Source: CAXTPV01 sp965276715
Lineage (GTDB): Bacteria; Pseudomonadota; Alphaproteobacteria; Acetobacterales; Acetobacteraceae
Direction of reading: 5' to 3'
Length of the DNA stretch: 64,000 nucleotides
NCBI GenBank assembly: GCA_965276715.1
Contig: OZ255622.1
Span: 3,472,001-3,536,000, forward strand
The notes beneath the pieces are model-generated. The model saw only the letters and a program-made list of their open reading frames with translations. It had not been told where the DNA came from and searched no databases. The translations under genes were made by a program, and so were the position numbers. Numbering within the stretch: position 1 is the first letter of the stretch; every line of letters begins with the position of its first letter. This document shows positions 17,676-25,127 of this stretch, in pieces.

Positions 17676-18695
17676 GTGGCGCTTCAACGTAATTGGCAGA
17701 GCCTGATCAAGCCGGACAAGCTCGAGGTCGAATTCGGCGCCGAACCCGCGCGCGTCGCCACCGTCGTCGCCGAGCCGCTCGAGCGCGGCTTCGGCATGAC
17801 GCTCGGCAACGCCATCCGCCGCATCCTGCTCTCCTCGCTCCAGGGTGCCGCCGTCACCGCCGTCCAGATCGACGGCGTGCTGCATGAGTTCAGCTCGATC
17901 GCCGGCGTCCGTGAGGACGTCACCGATATCGTGCTCAACATCAAGCAGCTCGCACTGCGCATGCACGGTGACGAGCCCAAGCGGATGATGCTGTCCGCCA
18001 CCGGCCCCGGCGAAGTCACCGCCCGCCAGATCCAGGCCGGCCACGACATCGAGATCATGAACCCCGATCTCGTCATCTGCACGCTCGACGACGGCGTGAA
18101 GCTCGGCATGGAGTTCACCGCCCAGATCGGCAAGGGCTACGTTCCCGCCGCCGCCAACCGGCCCGAGGACGCGCCGATCGGCCTGATCCCGGTCGACGCG
18201 ATCTACTCGCCCGTCCGACGCGTCTCCTACCGCGTCGAGCCGACCCGCGTCGGCCAGGTCACCGACTACGACAAGCTGCTGCTCACCGTCGAGACCAACG
18301 GCGCCGTCACGCCCGAGGACGCCGTCGCACTCGCGGCCCGTATCCTGCAGGACCAGCTCCAGCTCTTCATCAACTTCGACGAACCCCGCCCGGTCCGCGC
18401 CGAGGAGCCGCAGGACGACCTGCCGTTCAACCGCAACCTGCTTCGCAAGGTCGACGAGCTCGAATTGTCGGTCCGCAGTGCCAATTGCCTGAAGAACGAC
18501 AACATCGTCTACATCGGCGACCTGGTCCAAAAGACCGAGCAGGAAATGCTCCGCACCCCGAACTTCGGCCGCAAGTCGCTCAACGAGATCAAGGAAGTGC
18601 TCACCTCGATGGGGCTCAGTCTCGGCATGAACGTGCCGACCTGGCCGCCCGAGAACATCGAGGATCTCGCCAAGCGGCTCGACGAACCGTTCTAG
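17676..18695 (+). CDS. rpoA: RNA polymerase alpha subunit
   Basis: 339 residues. The start is a GTG at 17676 preceded by a full AAAGGAGGTG Shine-Dalgarno. The assembly domain shows FGMTLGNAIRRILLSSLQGA and DGVLHEFSSIAGVREDVTDI. The C-terminal domain, residues about 260-330, has LSVRSANCLKNDNIVYIGDL and TPNFGRKSLNEIKEVL, which contact UP elements and activators. A two-hairpin repeat separates it from rplQ. Confidence 0.98.
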   Translation: MALQRNWQSLIKPDKLEVEFGAEPARVATVVAEPLERGFGMTLGNAIRRILLSSLQGAAVTAVQIDGVLHEFSSIAGVREDVTDIVLNIKQLALRMHGDEPKRMMLSATGPGEVTARQIQAGHDIEIMNPDLVICTLDDGVKLGMEFTAQIGKGYVPAAANRPEDAPIGLIPVDAIYSPVRRVSYRVEPTRVGQVTDYDKLLLTVETNGAVTPEDAVALAARILQDQLQLFINFDEPRPVRAEEPQDDLPFNRNLLRKVDELELSVRSANCLKNDNIVYIGDLVQKTEQEMLRTPNFGRKSLNEIKEVLTSMGLSLGMNVPTWPPENIEDLAKRLDEPF

Positions 18696-18702
18696 CAACA
18701 AG

Positions 18703-18745
18703 CCAGGGCTCTGCCCTGGACCCGCTGGGGCCAGGCGGGCCCCAG
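18703..18745 (+). repeat. Two-hairpin GC-rich repeat between rpoA and rplQ
   Basis: First hairpin: CCAGGGC at 18703-18709 pairs with GCCCTGG at 18713-18719. Second: CTGGGGCC at 18725-18732 pairs with GGCCCCAG at 18738-18745. Same plan as the copies at 14606, 49161 and 50369, with a short GACC-type spacer after each hairpin. Confidence 0.8.
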
Positions 18746-18769
18746 ACCCGCATCAATAGGACCACCTCA

Positions 18770-19201
18770 ATGCGTCATGGTGTTGCCGGCCGAAAGCTTG
18801 GCGTGACTTCGTCCCACCGGCTCGCCATGTTCCGCAACATGGCGGTCGCCCTCATCAAGCATGAGCAGATCACCACCACGCTGCCCAAGGCGAAGGAGCT
18901 GCGTCCCTACACCGAGCGGTTGATCACGCTCGGCAAGCGCGGCGGGCTGCATGCTCGCCGCCAGGCCTTCGCCCAGCTCCGCGACGACGTCATCGTCTCC
19001 AAGCTCTTCTCCACCATCGCCGACCGCTACAAGACCCGCGCCGGCGGCTACACCCGCGTGCTCCGCGCCGGCACCCGCTACGGCGACGCCGCCGACATGG
19101 CCGTCATCGAGCTCGTCGACCGCGATCCCTCCGCCAAGGGCCAGGACAGCGGCCCGGCCCAGGTCCGCCCCGACAACGACAGCCCGAACGACTTCGACTG
19201 A
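18770..19201 (+). CDS. rplQ: 50S ribosomal protein L17
   Basis: 143 residues. MRHGVAGRKLGVTSSHRLAM and KRGGLHARRQAF are diagnostic. Residues about 116-143 form an acidic tail ending PDNDSPNDFD, beyond the conserved L17 fold. The last 28 codons of this tail are the segment found again at 21921-22007 (68 of 87 bases identical, no gaps) and, shorter, at 23815-23865 (43 of 48 coding bases identical). L17 is the last gene of the alpha operon. I see no convincing terminator after it. Confidence 0.97.
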   Translation: MRHGVAGRKLGVTSSHRLAMFRNMAVALIKHEQITTTLPKAKELRPYTERLITLGKRGGLHARRQAFAQLRDDVIVSKLFSTIADRYKTRAGGYTRVLRAGTRYGDAADMAVIELVDRDPSAKGQDSGPAQVRPDNDSPNDFD

Positions 19202-19285
19202 TGCCGTGGATGGTATGTCAATCGGGCGCTTGATGCCCCTCGCTTCGATGCGTTAGCTCTGTCGGACAACTCCGGAACATTCCGT

Positions 19286-19843
19286 ATGTATTCCTTGTTG
19301 GACGTCATTCTCGACAGGGGCAATGTGCATCTGCCCAAATTGTCAGATTGGTGGGTGGCCTCGACAAGCGGATAGGACGTGTCGGCCGGAACTCCTGAGG
19401 TGAAGCTGGCGATAGACGCCGTCTCACTCACCGTCCCGATCCAGCGCGGCCACAACGGCAAAGTCATCGATGGCGCGATACTGAAGGGGCAAGGATACGG
19501 CGTCAGCGCGGGAATAGCTCTGCAGATTCCCGCTTTGAACTTCGCAACCTGTAGGAACCATTTGCCGGGCGGTGGAAGCGAAGTCGTCTTGAGTCCGTTC
19601 GCTCGTGATCCGATGCGCGCGGAGGACTTCGCGGGAGTCTGCTATGCTATGTCGCTGCAAACGGTAGCTGCAACACATGGACTGGGTGGGACGGCACTCA
19701 TCTTTGCCGACCAACCAGGATTTGGATCGATACTCCCGACATCGATCAACGCGGCTGCACTTTGTTGGGGCCTAAACCTTTCCAGCCAGTTAGTTGGAGG
19801 CGGTGGTGAGGTCGCTGTATACCTGCTTCGCGTCGCGTCTTGA
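19286..19843 (+). pseudogene. Gene X copy 1, unknown protein, broken by an in-frame TAG
   Basis: No family recognised. Reading from ATG 19286 gives MYSLLDVILDRGNVHLPKLS and continues to a TAG at 19373-19375. The other copy at 23892 has TGG (Trp) at this codon, within the shared context STSG-W-DVSAGTPEVKL. After the stop the frame stays open to 19843 (ILKGQGYGVSAGIALQIPAL, then LPGGGSEVVLSPFARDPMR, then ILPTSINAAALCWGLNLS). Residual translation could begin at GTG 19379. Full length would be about 185 residues, glycine-rich and mildly hydrophobic without a signal peptide. Codon use is less GC-rich than the neighbouring ribosomal genes. It is directly followed by gene Y copy 1, which suggests a conserved X-Y pair. 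Confidence 0.6.
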
Positions 19844-19922
19844 GAATGCCTATCGCTGTTGGGTGCTCAACCACCCGACGTATCCTTGTGACATTAGCTT
19901 CGTTTGCTGGCCCGATCGCTTA

Positions 19923-21099
19923 TACGCCCGGCATGATCGGCTGACTCTCGAAGGATTCCCTGATCGGCGCTGACGTGATTCGCTGTGCTCTGCACCCGAT
20001 TCGCGGAGTTCATCATGGCAGCGCCGATCAAGATCACGCGGAACGACCTCGATCCGGCCGGGCTACGCCGGGCAGCGCGGCGAGCGGCCAGTGTCGCAGC
20101 CGCGCAACGGATGCTGGCATTGGCGCTGGTCCTGGAAGGTGAATCGAGGACCGAGGCGGCGCAGGCGGCCGGCATGGACCGACAGACGTTGCGCGATTGG
20201 GTGCATCGCTACAACCAGGAGGGGCTGGCTGGGCTGACGGACCGGCATGGTGATTTCGGCCCCAAGCGGCTGCTCTCGCCCACGCAGGAGGCGGAGATCG
20301 CAGACTGGGTCCGGCAGGGACCGGACCTGGCCACGCACGGCGTGGTGCGCTGGCGCCGGGCCGACCTGGCGCGGGCGATTGCGGCCAAGTTCGGGGTCGT
20401 GCTGGCCGAGCGCAGCATCAGCACCGTGCTGCGCCGGCTCGGCTTCCGCCGCCTGGTCGCGCGTCCGCGCCATCCCGGCCACGACGCCGCGGCGCAAGCG
20501 TCTTTCAGAGCGACTTCGCCGCCCTTGTAGACGCCGCCCTGCCCGAGCACGCCCGCGGCAAGCCGCTGGAACTCTGGTGGCAGGATGAAGCGCGCATCGG
20601 CCAGCAGGGCACGCTGACGCGCGTGTGGGCCGAGCGCGGCTCTCGGCCGCCGGCGCCGCGGGATCAACGCTACGCCTGGGCCTATCTGTTCGGCGCCATC
20701 TGCCCGGCCCGCGGCACCGGTGCGGCGCTCGTGCTGCCGTTCGCCAACGCCGAGATGATGAACCTGCACCTGGCCGAGATCAGCGCCAGCGTGACCGCCG
20801 GTGCACACGCCGTGCTGACGATCGACGGCGCCGGCTGGCACCAGACCGGCGACAAGCTACGCGTGCCCGACAATATTACGCTCCTGCACCTGCCGCCTTA
20901 CAGCCCAGAGCTGAATCCGGTCGAGAACGTCTGGGCTTTTCTGCGCGGCAACAAGCTCAGCAACCGTGTCTTCAACAACTACGAGGCCATCGTCGACGCC
21001 TGCTGCGCCGCATGGAACTGGCTCATCGCACAACCAGAACGCATAGCCTCAATTGGTAGCAGAGAGTGGGCGTGTGTCAGTCAATGAAGCCGGGCGTAT
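19923..21099 (+). mobile_element. IS630-type insertion sequence in gene Y copy 1
   Basis: About 1.18 kb bounded by TA on both sides (19921-19922 and 21100-21101), as expected for the TA target of IS630/Tc1-like elements. The ends form imperfect inverted repeats: left TACGCCCGGCATGATCGGCT, right (complement) ATACGCCCGGCTTCATTGAC, with a one-base offset at the tip. It holds one transposase gene with a frame break. Removing it while keeping one TA repairs the host ORF. Confidence 0.85.
20015..21087 (+). pseudogene. IS630-family transposase, two frames
   Basis: The first frame (20015-20530) carries the helix-turn-helix region: RTEAAQAAGMDRQTLRDWVH, then WVRQGPDLATHGVVRWRRAD. The second frame, one register back and joined near 20495-20510, carries the DDE catalytic domain: ELWWQDEARIGQQGTLT (first Asp), LTIDGAGWHQTGDKL (second Asp), and PPYSPELNPVENVWAFLR (Glu). 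No classical slippery heptamer lies at the junction (context CAAGCGTCTTTCAG), so a damaging indel is more likely than programmed frameshifting, although some IS630 members do use the latter. Confidence 0.8.
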
Positions 21100-21684
21100 T
21101 ACTCTGGATCGGCGGTCGCGGAGACGCTGCAGCATCTGTTGGCGAGCAAGTTAGCTGGCCCAACCGTCGCAAACATCACGAGCGCCAATATTGCTGACTA
21201 CTTTTCCGGCATCTTTAGACTGACCAATTATTCCCGCAATCCTGATGTTCCCGTCTTCAAAGTCGATTTTGATTCCCCTTTGCCCGTTGCAGCAAGCATG
21301 ATCGGCCTGAACCAGAACGGTCCTCCAGCATTTCCCAAGAAACTCTTCGTCATGGAGGTCAACGTCAAACGCAACGACCGCGAGGTCACCGATGAGCTCA
21401 AACGCCTCCTTCCGGCCCCCTGCATCAACGAAACCGACCCGCAGTCCGGAACGACGATCGGGTGGAAAACGCCATCACACATGCTCGTGATCACGAGCGT
21501 GACGGCGACGGGTGAACCATCCGCCGAGGCATTCAGCATCTTCCTTCTCGTCCCCGCCTCCGTCACCGGCAGCAATGACGCCGAGTATCGAGACGACATG
21601 CGTCTCTTCGAGAACCAAATCCCCGCGGGCTGCCGCTCAGGTCCCTGAAGGCCGCTTCGGGCAGGGCGTCTGCTTCAAGAACTG

Positions 21685-21915
21685 TGCGTCAGCCGGTGCA
21701 TGAACGCCAGCTTCGCTCGCACCTCGTCGCTGACCACAAACGGGTGAAGATCCCCGATTCCCAACCTGCGGTTGACGCTATTGACCGCGAACACCAGCGG
21801 CGACTAGGCATTGAGCACTGCGTTAATACCCCGCTCGACATAGCGGTCGATGACGATCTCGGTCCGTAGGTCATACGTCCGTCCGCGCCCGGCCGCATTG
21901 TCACACCGAACGCGC
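21685..21915 (-). pseudogene. 3' fragment of the zinc metallopeptidase gene (copy P1)
   Basis: This stretch is nearly collinear with the end of the intact peptidase gene (25135-25366), in the same minus orientation and with many substitutions. For example TGCGTCAGCCGGTGCATGAA is shared at the start and ACCGCGAACACCAGCGG in the middle. It has no start or catalytic region. It ends where the rplQ-like tail T2 begins. Of all copies it is the most diverged. Confidence 0.8.
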
Positions 21916-21920
21916 AGATC

Positions 21921-22007
21921 GTCGTCCGCGATTTCGCCGCCGACGAAAGGGACAGCGGCCCGATCCAGGCCCGCGAGAACAACGACAGCCCGAACGGTTT
22001 CGACTGA
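21921..22007 (+). repeat. Duplicated rplQ 3' end (copy T2)
   Basis: 29 codons including the stop match the last codons of rplQ without gaps, 68 of 87 bases identical; the peptide ends RENNDSPNGFD. It has no start codon of its own and is preceded directly by the peptidase fragment P1. It is best read as a displaced gene end rather than a gene. Confidence 0.85.
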
Positions 22008-22035
22008 TTGGCGATAGGATGGTATCGGTATCGCC

Positions 22036-22269
22036 ATGAGCGATGATGTCGCAAATCAAACGCTGACGCTGCTTCGGCGCATGGACCAGAAGCTCGACCG
22101 CGCGCTAGACGACCTGCACGACGTCAAAATCAGCGTCACTTCGATCGAGGCGAATATGGGTGCCATGAATCGTCGTCTGGATCGCATGGAGGATAGGATG
22201 GAGCGCCTCGAGCGCCGGGCCGGTCTTCTCGATGATATCGACCTGACCCCCTCGACCAATAAGTCCTGA
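22036..22269 (+). CDS. Small coiled-coil protein
   Basis: 77 residues, start ATG 22036. Almost the whole protein is predicted helix with heptads: LTLLRRMDQKLDRALDDLHD, then IEANMGAMNRRLDRMEDRME. No signal peptide or membrane segment. Small coiled-coil ORFs of this type are common in alphaproteobacteria and have no assigned role to my knowledge. It is the only intact gene between junction copies T2 and P2, where the other two units carry genes X and Y instead. Confidence 0.65.
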   Translation: MSDDVANQTLTLLRRMDQKLDRALDDLHDVKISVTSIEANMGAMNRRLDRMEDRMERLERRAGLLDDIDLTPSTNKS

Positions 22270-22458
22270 CGTTTTCATCCTCCGCTAACACGATCGTCCA
22301 GTCGTTGCATGGACGATCCCGTGCATGAACGCGAGCTTCGCCCGCACTTCGTCGCCGATCACGAACGGATACAGATCCGCGATACCCATGCTCCGGTTGA
22401 GGCTGTTGACCGCGAACACCAGCGGCAGCCAGTGACGTGAGCCCCAACTTGCCTCCAG

Positions 22459-23457
22459 TCAAAAGTAGAGTCCGCTGGTGTTGCCGCTCCGACCCTGCCG
22501 GTGTTTCTCTGTTCGGTCGAGCGCCGTTTCTCCGTTCCGGCCATCCTCATCGTCGCCGTCGCGCGCAGCCCGGGTCAAGGCTGGCCGAGGGCCATCGGCG
22601 AAGCCGGCGCGCAGCGGCCTTGATGCGGGTGAGCACGGCGGCAGGCTCGTTGAGCCGGGCGATCGGCCGCCCAGCGCCGAGTGCGGCCGGGCTTGGTTGT
22701 AGTCCAAGCGCCAGCTCGCCAGCGTTGCACGAGCATGTCGGAGCGACATGAAGATTGTCTCGTTCAGGCATTCGTCACGCAGACGGCCAATGAAGCTTTC
22801 AGCAAAAGCGTTCTGTTGCGGCTTGCCAGGTGCGATGTAATGCCAACCGACGCCGCGCTGCTGGCTCCAGCGCAGGATCGCGACGCTGGTGAACTCCGTT
22901 CCGTTGTCGCTGACGATCGTCGTTGGCCTGTCGCGAGCGGCCACGACCGCGTCGAGCTCTCGTGCGACGCGCGCGCCAGAAAGCGACGTGTCCGCCACCA
23001 GTGCGACGCACTCGCGTGTGAAGTCGTCGACGACGCACAGGATCCGGAACCGGCGACCATCCGACAGGGTGTCCGACGCAAAATCGATCGACCAACGCTC
23101 GTTCTTTGCATTCGGCACGACCAGCGGGCGACGCGTCCCAAGCGCGCGTTTGCGTCCACCGCGACGGCGCACCTGCAAACGCTCCTCACAATAAAGGCGA
23201 CGCAGCTTCTTATGGTTCATGCGGACGCCCTCGCGCTCGAGCAGAAAACCAAGCCGCCGATAGCCGAAGCGGCGCCGCTCGGCCGCGAGCGCCCGCAGCC
23301 GCTCCCGCGCCGCGATGTCGCTCGGTCGGATCGACCAATAGCGCACTGTGGCGCGATCAGCCTGGAGGATCGTGCACGCCCACCGCTCGCTGATGCCGTG
23401 CGCCTCGCGCGCAGCAGCCACAGCGCTCCTCCGCGCCGCGGGCGTCACCACTTTTTT
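22459..23457 (-). CDS. IS3-family transposase OrfB (integrase domain, made by -1 frameshift)
   Basis: Begins at the slippery site in the -1 frame (KKVVTPAARRSAVAAAREAH). The rve/DDE catalytic core is intact: WSIDFASDTLSDGRRF (Asp), TIVSDNGTEFTSVA (Asp), and QNAFAESFIGRLRDECLNE (Glu). The usual OrfB ending YNQARPHSALGGRSP is followed by an extra 65-residue tail that runs to the element end. The frame open upstream to 23745 overlaps OrfA and is not a separate start. Confidence 0.9.
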   Translation of the reverse strand, partial: KKVVTPAARRSAVAAAREAHGISERWACTILQADRATVRYWSIRPSDIAARERLRALAAERRRFGYRRLGFLLEREGVRMNHKKLRRLYCEERLQVRRRGGRKRALGTRRPLVVPNAKNERWSIDFASDTLSDGRRFRILCVVDDFTRECVALVADTSLSGARVARELDAVVAARDRPTTIVSDNGTEFTSVAILRWSQQRGVGWHYIAPGKPQQNAFAESFIGRLRDECLNETIFMSLRHARATLASWRLDYNQARPHSALGGRSPGSTSLPPCSPASRPLRAGFADGPRPALTRAARDGDDEDGRNGETALDRTEKHRQGRSGNTSGLYF

Positions 23458-23711
23458 GCGGCGATGTCCTTCAGGACCGCGTTGTCCAGCATCGCGTCGG
23501 CCAACAGCCTCTTCAGGCGAGTGTTCTCCGCCTCCAGCGTGCGAAGTCGACGCGCCTCGGATACCTCCAGCCCGCCGAACTTCGCCTTCCACTGGTAGAA
23601 CGTCGCCGGGCTGATCCCGTGCTCGCGGCAGACGTCGGCGGTCTTCGCACCAGCCTCCTGCTCGCGCAGCACGCCGATGATCTGCTCCTCTGTAAACCTC
23701 GACTTCCGCAT
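23445..23711 (-). CDS. IS3-family transposase OrfA
   Basis: 88 residues: MRKSRFTEEQIIGVLREQEA, a helix-turn-helix (DVCREHGISPATFYQWKAKF) and a leucine zipper (LRTLEAENTRLKRLLADAML). Near its end is the slippery heptamer A-AAA-AAG (minus strand, 23457 to 23451), which permits a -1 shift into OrfB and gives the OrfAB fusion transposase. Confidence 0.92.
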   Translation of the reverse strand: MRKSRFTEEQIIGVLREQEAGAKTADVCREHGISPATFYQWKAKFGGLEVSEARRLRTLEAENTRLKRLLADAMLDNAVLKDIAAKKW

Positions 23712-23814
23712 CCTTCCGCCTCCTGCTGAGGCGGACTCTACTCAAAACTGGAGGTGTTTTTGGGGCTCACGTCACCAGGCCTCGAGCCCCGCGTCCATGT
23801 CGGAATCGGGCATA

Positions 23815-23865
23815 GGGCCAGTCCAGGTCCGCTCTGACAACGACAGCCCGAACGACTTCGACTAA
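23815..23865 (+). repeat. Duplicated rplQ 3' end (copy T3)
   Basis: The 16 codons before the stop encode GPVQVRSDNDSPNDFD, against GPAQVRPDNDSPNDFD in rplQ; 43 of 48 bases are identical and the stop is TAA rather than TGA. It directly follows peptidase fragment P2. It is shorter than copy T2 but closer to the original. Confidence 0.85.
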
Positions 23866-23891
23866 GGAGAAGACGTTTGATAGAGTTCGGC

Positions 23892-24469
23892 ATGACAATG
23901 CGGGTTTGTCACATGTACTCTCTCTTGGACGTGGTCGTTGAAAGTGGCATCGTTCACATGCCGAAGCTTTCCGATTGGATGGTTGCTTCCACGAGCGGCT
24001 GGGACGTGTCAGCTGGAACACCGGAAGTAAAGCTCGCAATCAATGCCGGATTGCTCACAGTCCCCTCCGACGATTTGAGAATGGAACGCCGGTCGAAACG
24101 GCAATTCTCCAGGGGCAAGGTTGGGGAGGAAGTGCCGGCATCGGATTGCAACTCCCCGCATTCAATATGACCTTCAGCAGGAACAATCTGCCTGGAGGGG
24201 GTAGCGAAGTTTTACTGAGCCCATTTTCCCGCGATCCAATGCGCGCCCAGGATTTTGCCGGCTTGTGCTATGCGATCTCGCTCCAGACCGTGGGGGCGGC
24301 CCGTGCCCTCGGAGGGACGGCGCTCGTTTTCGCCGACCCGCCTGGTTTTGGCTCGATCTTGCCCACTTCGATAAATGCGGCGGCGCTGTGCTGGGGCATA
24401 AACCTTTCAACGCAGTTGGTGGGAGCCGGCGGAGAAGTTGCGTTCTATAGAATGAGCTTGGTCTCCTGA
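23892..24469 (+). pseudogene. Gene X copy 2, unknown protein, one-base frameshift
   Basis: Homologue of copy 1 (19286). The frame from ATG 23892 or 23916 reads MYSLLDVVVESGIVHMPKLS and WDVSAGTPEVKLAINAGLL, then goes out of register. The homologous continuation (NGTPVETAILQGQGWGGSAG, GGGSEVLLSPFSRDPMRAQD, SILPTSINAAALCWGINLST) lies in another frame and ends at 24469. Alignment to copy 1 indicates one base missing between 24064 and 24081. Unlike copy 1 it keeps the Trp codon. It is followed 14 bases later by the intact gene Y copy 2. Confidence 0.6.
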
Positions 24470-24483
24470 GGCTGGAGTTACGC

Positions 24484-25095
24484 TTGACAAGACGCTACGT
24501 CAAAAACACTGTCTTTCTCATTGCCTCGACTTTAACGGGGTTATCGTCATTTTCGGTATATTGTAAGTCGTTGGAGACATTGGTGGCATCAAAACTGAGC
24601 AGTCCGGCAATTGTAGAAGTCAACAGCCAAACGTTCTCTGGCTATTTCACTGGCCTGCTTACCATGACTAATTACTCGCGCAATTCAGACATTCCAGTAT
24701 TTAAGGCTGAGTACAACTCTCCGTTGCCGGTTTCTGCCAGTATGATCGTCTTCAATAACAACGGCCCGGCGGGACAGCCAAGGAAATTGTTCGTCATGGA
24801 GGTCAACGTCAAACGCGACGATCAGGAACTCGTCGCGGAACTGAGGCGTCTTCTCCCGACACCCTGCGTTGACGAGTCCGATCCGCAGTCAGGAGCGACA
24901 ATTGGCTGGAAGATTCCCTCGCGAATGCTCGTGATCTCAAGCGTCTCGGCGACAGGCATGCCGACAAGCGACCAATTCAGCATTTTCCTGCTCATTCCGG
25001 CGTCGGTGTCCGGAAGCAGCGACGCCGAATACCGGGATGACATCCATCTCTTCGAGAACCAGATTCCGCCCAGTTGCCGGGCTGCCGCGCCCTGA
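24484..25095 (+). CDS. Gene Y copy 2, predicted secreted protein of unknown family
   Basis: 203 residues from TTG 24484, with GGAG 7 bases upstream. Residues 1-28 look like a signal peptide: basic start (TRRYVKN), hydrophobic core (TVFLIASTLTGLSSFSV), then YCKS, which could also be a lipoprotein site of poor fit. The mature part has no motif I recognise; distinctive blocks are LTMTNYSRNSDIPVFKAEYN, KLFVMEVNVKRDDQELVAEL and AEYRDDIHLFENQIPPSC. Two cysteines (in TPCVDES and PPSC) could pair after export. The sequence is clearly more AT-rich than its flanks, suggesting transfer. It sits between gene X copy 2 and the convergent peptidase. Confidence 0.6.
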   Translation: MTRRYVKNTVFLIASTLTGLSSFSVYCKSLETLVASKLSSPAIVEVNSQTFSGYFTGLLTMTNYSRNSDIPVFKAEYNSPLPVSASMIVFNNNGPAGQPRKLFVMEVNVKRDDQELVAELRRLLPTPCVDESDPQSGATIGWKIPSRMLVISSVSATGMPTSDQFSIFLLIPASVSGSSDAEYRDDIHLFENQIPPSCRAAAP

Positions 25096-25127
25096 CCGGA
25101 GGCGCCTCGTCGACCGAAAACCGGCCC

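Larger units (their letters stand above)
19846..21648 (+). pseudogene. Gene Y copy 1, predicted secreted protein, split by an IS630-type element
   Basis: ATG 19846, two bases after the gene X stop, opens 25 codons resembling a signal peptide (RRILVTLASFAGPIA), interrupted at a TA at 19921. Joining that TA to base 21102 restores one frame reading ...PIA-YSGSAVAETLQHLLASKL..., which runs to the stop at 21648. The rebuilt protein has about 207 residues and aligns along its length with Y copy 2 at 24484 (203 residues). Shared blocks are LTNYSRNPDVPVFK, KKLFVMEVNVKRNDREV and NDAEYRDDMRLFENQIP. Function unknown; export across the inner membrane is the only supported statement. Confidence 0.65.
22433..23774 (-). 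mobile_element. IS3-family (IS407-type) insertion sequence
   Basis: 1342 bases flanked by the 4-base direct repeat CCAG (22429-22432 and 23775-23778). The ends are inverted repeats: TGACGTGAGCCCCA at the left tip and its complement at the right tip, extending imperfectly into CCTCCAGT...AGTAGAGTCCGC. The layout orfA-orfB with a -1 frameshift and the 4-base target duplication fit the IS407 group. It appears intact and potentially active. Confidence 0.92.
22321..23807 (-). pseudogene. 3' fragment of the zinc metallopeptidase gene (copy P2), split by an IS3-family element
   Basis: Bases 22321-22432 differ at only about 4 positions in 111 from the 3' end of the intact peptidase gene, and the match resumes at 23779-23807 after the insertion sequence. 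Joining CCAG at 22429-22432 to 23779 rebuilds the collinear sequence. It is much closer to the intact gene than copy P1, so this duplication is younger or has been homogenised. Confidence 0.85.

Noticed and set aside
22459..23745. A single 428-residue IS3 transposase starting at 23745
   Set aside because: The part upstream of the slippery site overlaps OrfA in a different register and has no resemblance to OrfA; OrfB is made by frameshifting.
21921..23865. The repeated rplQ ends as attachment sites of an integrative element
   Set aside because: There is no integrase or excisionase gene and no tRNA, and the peptidase end is duplicated too, which a site-specific element would not explain.
23677..23865. 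A 62-residue ORF ending in the rplQ-like tail
   Set aside because: It begins in the IS3-family element and crosses the CCAG boundary and the peptidase fragment; it is a chance join of three pieces.
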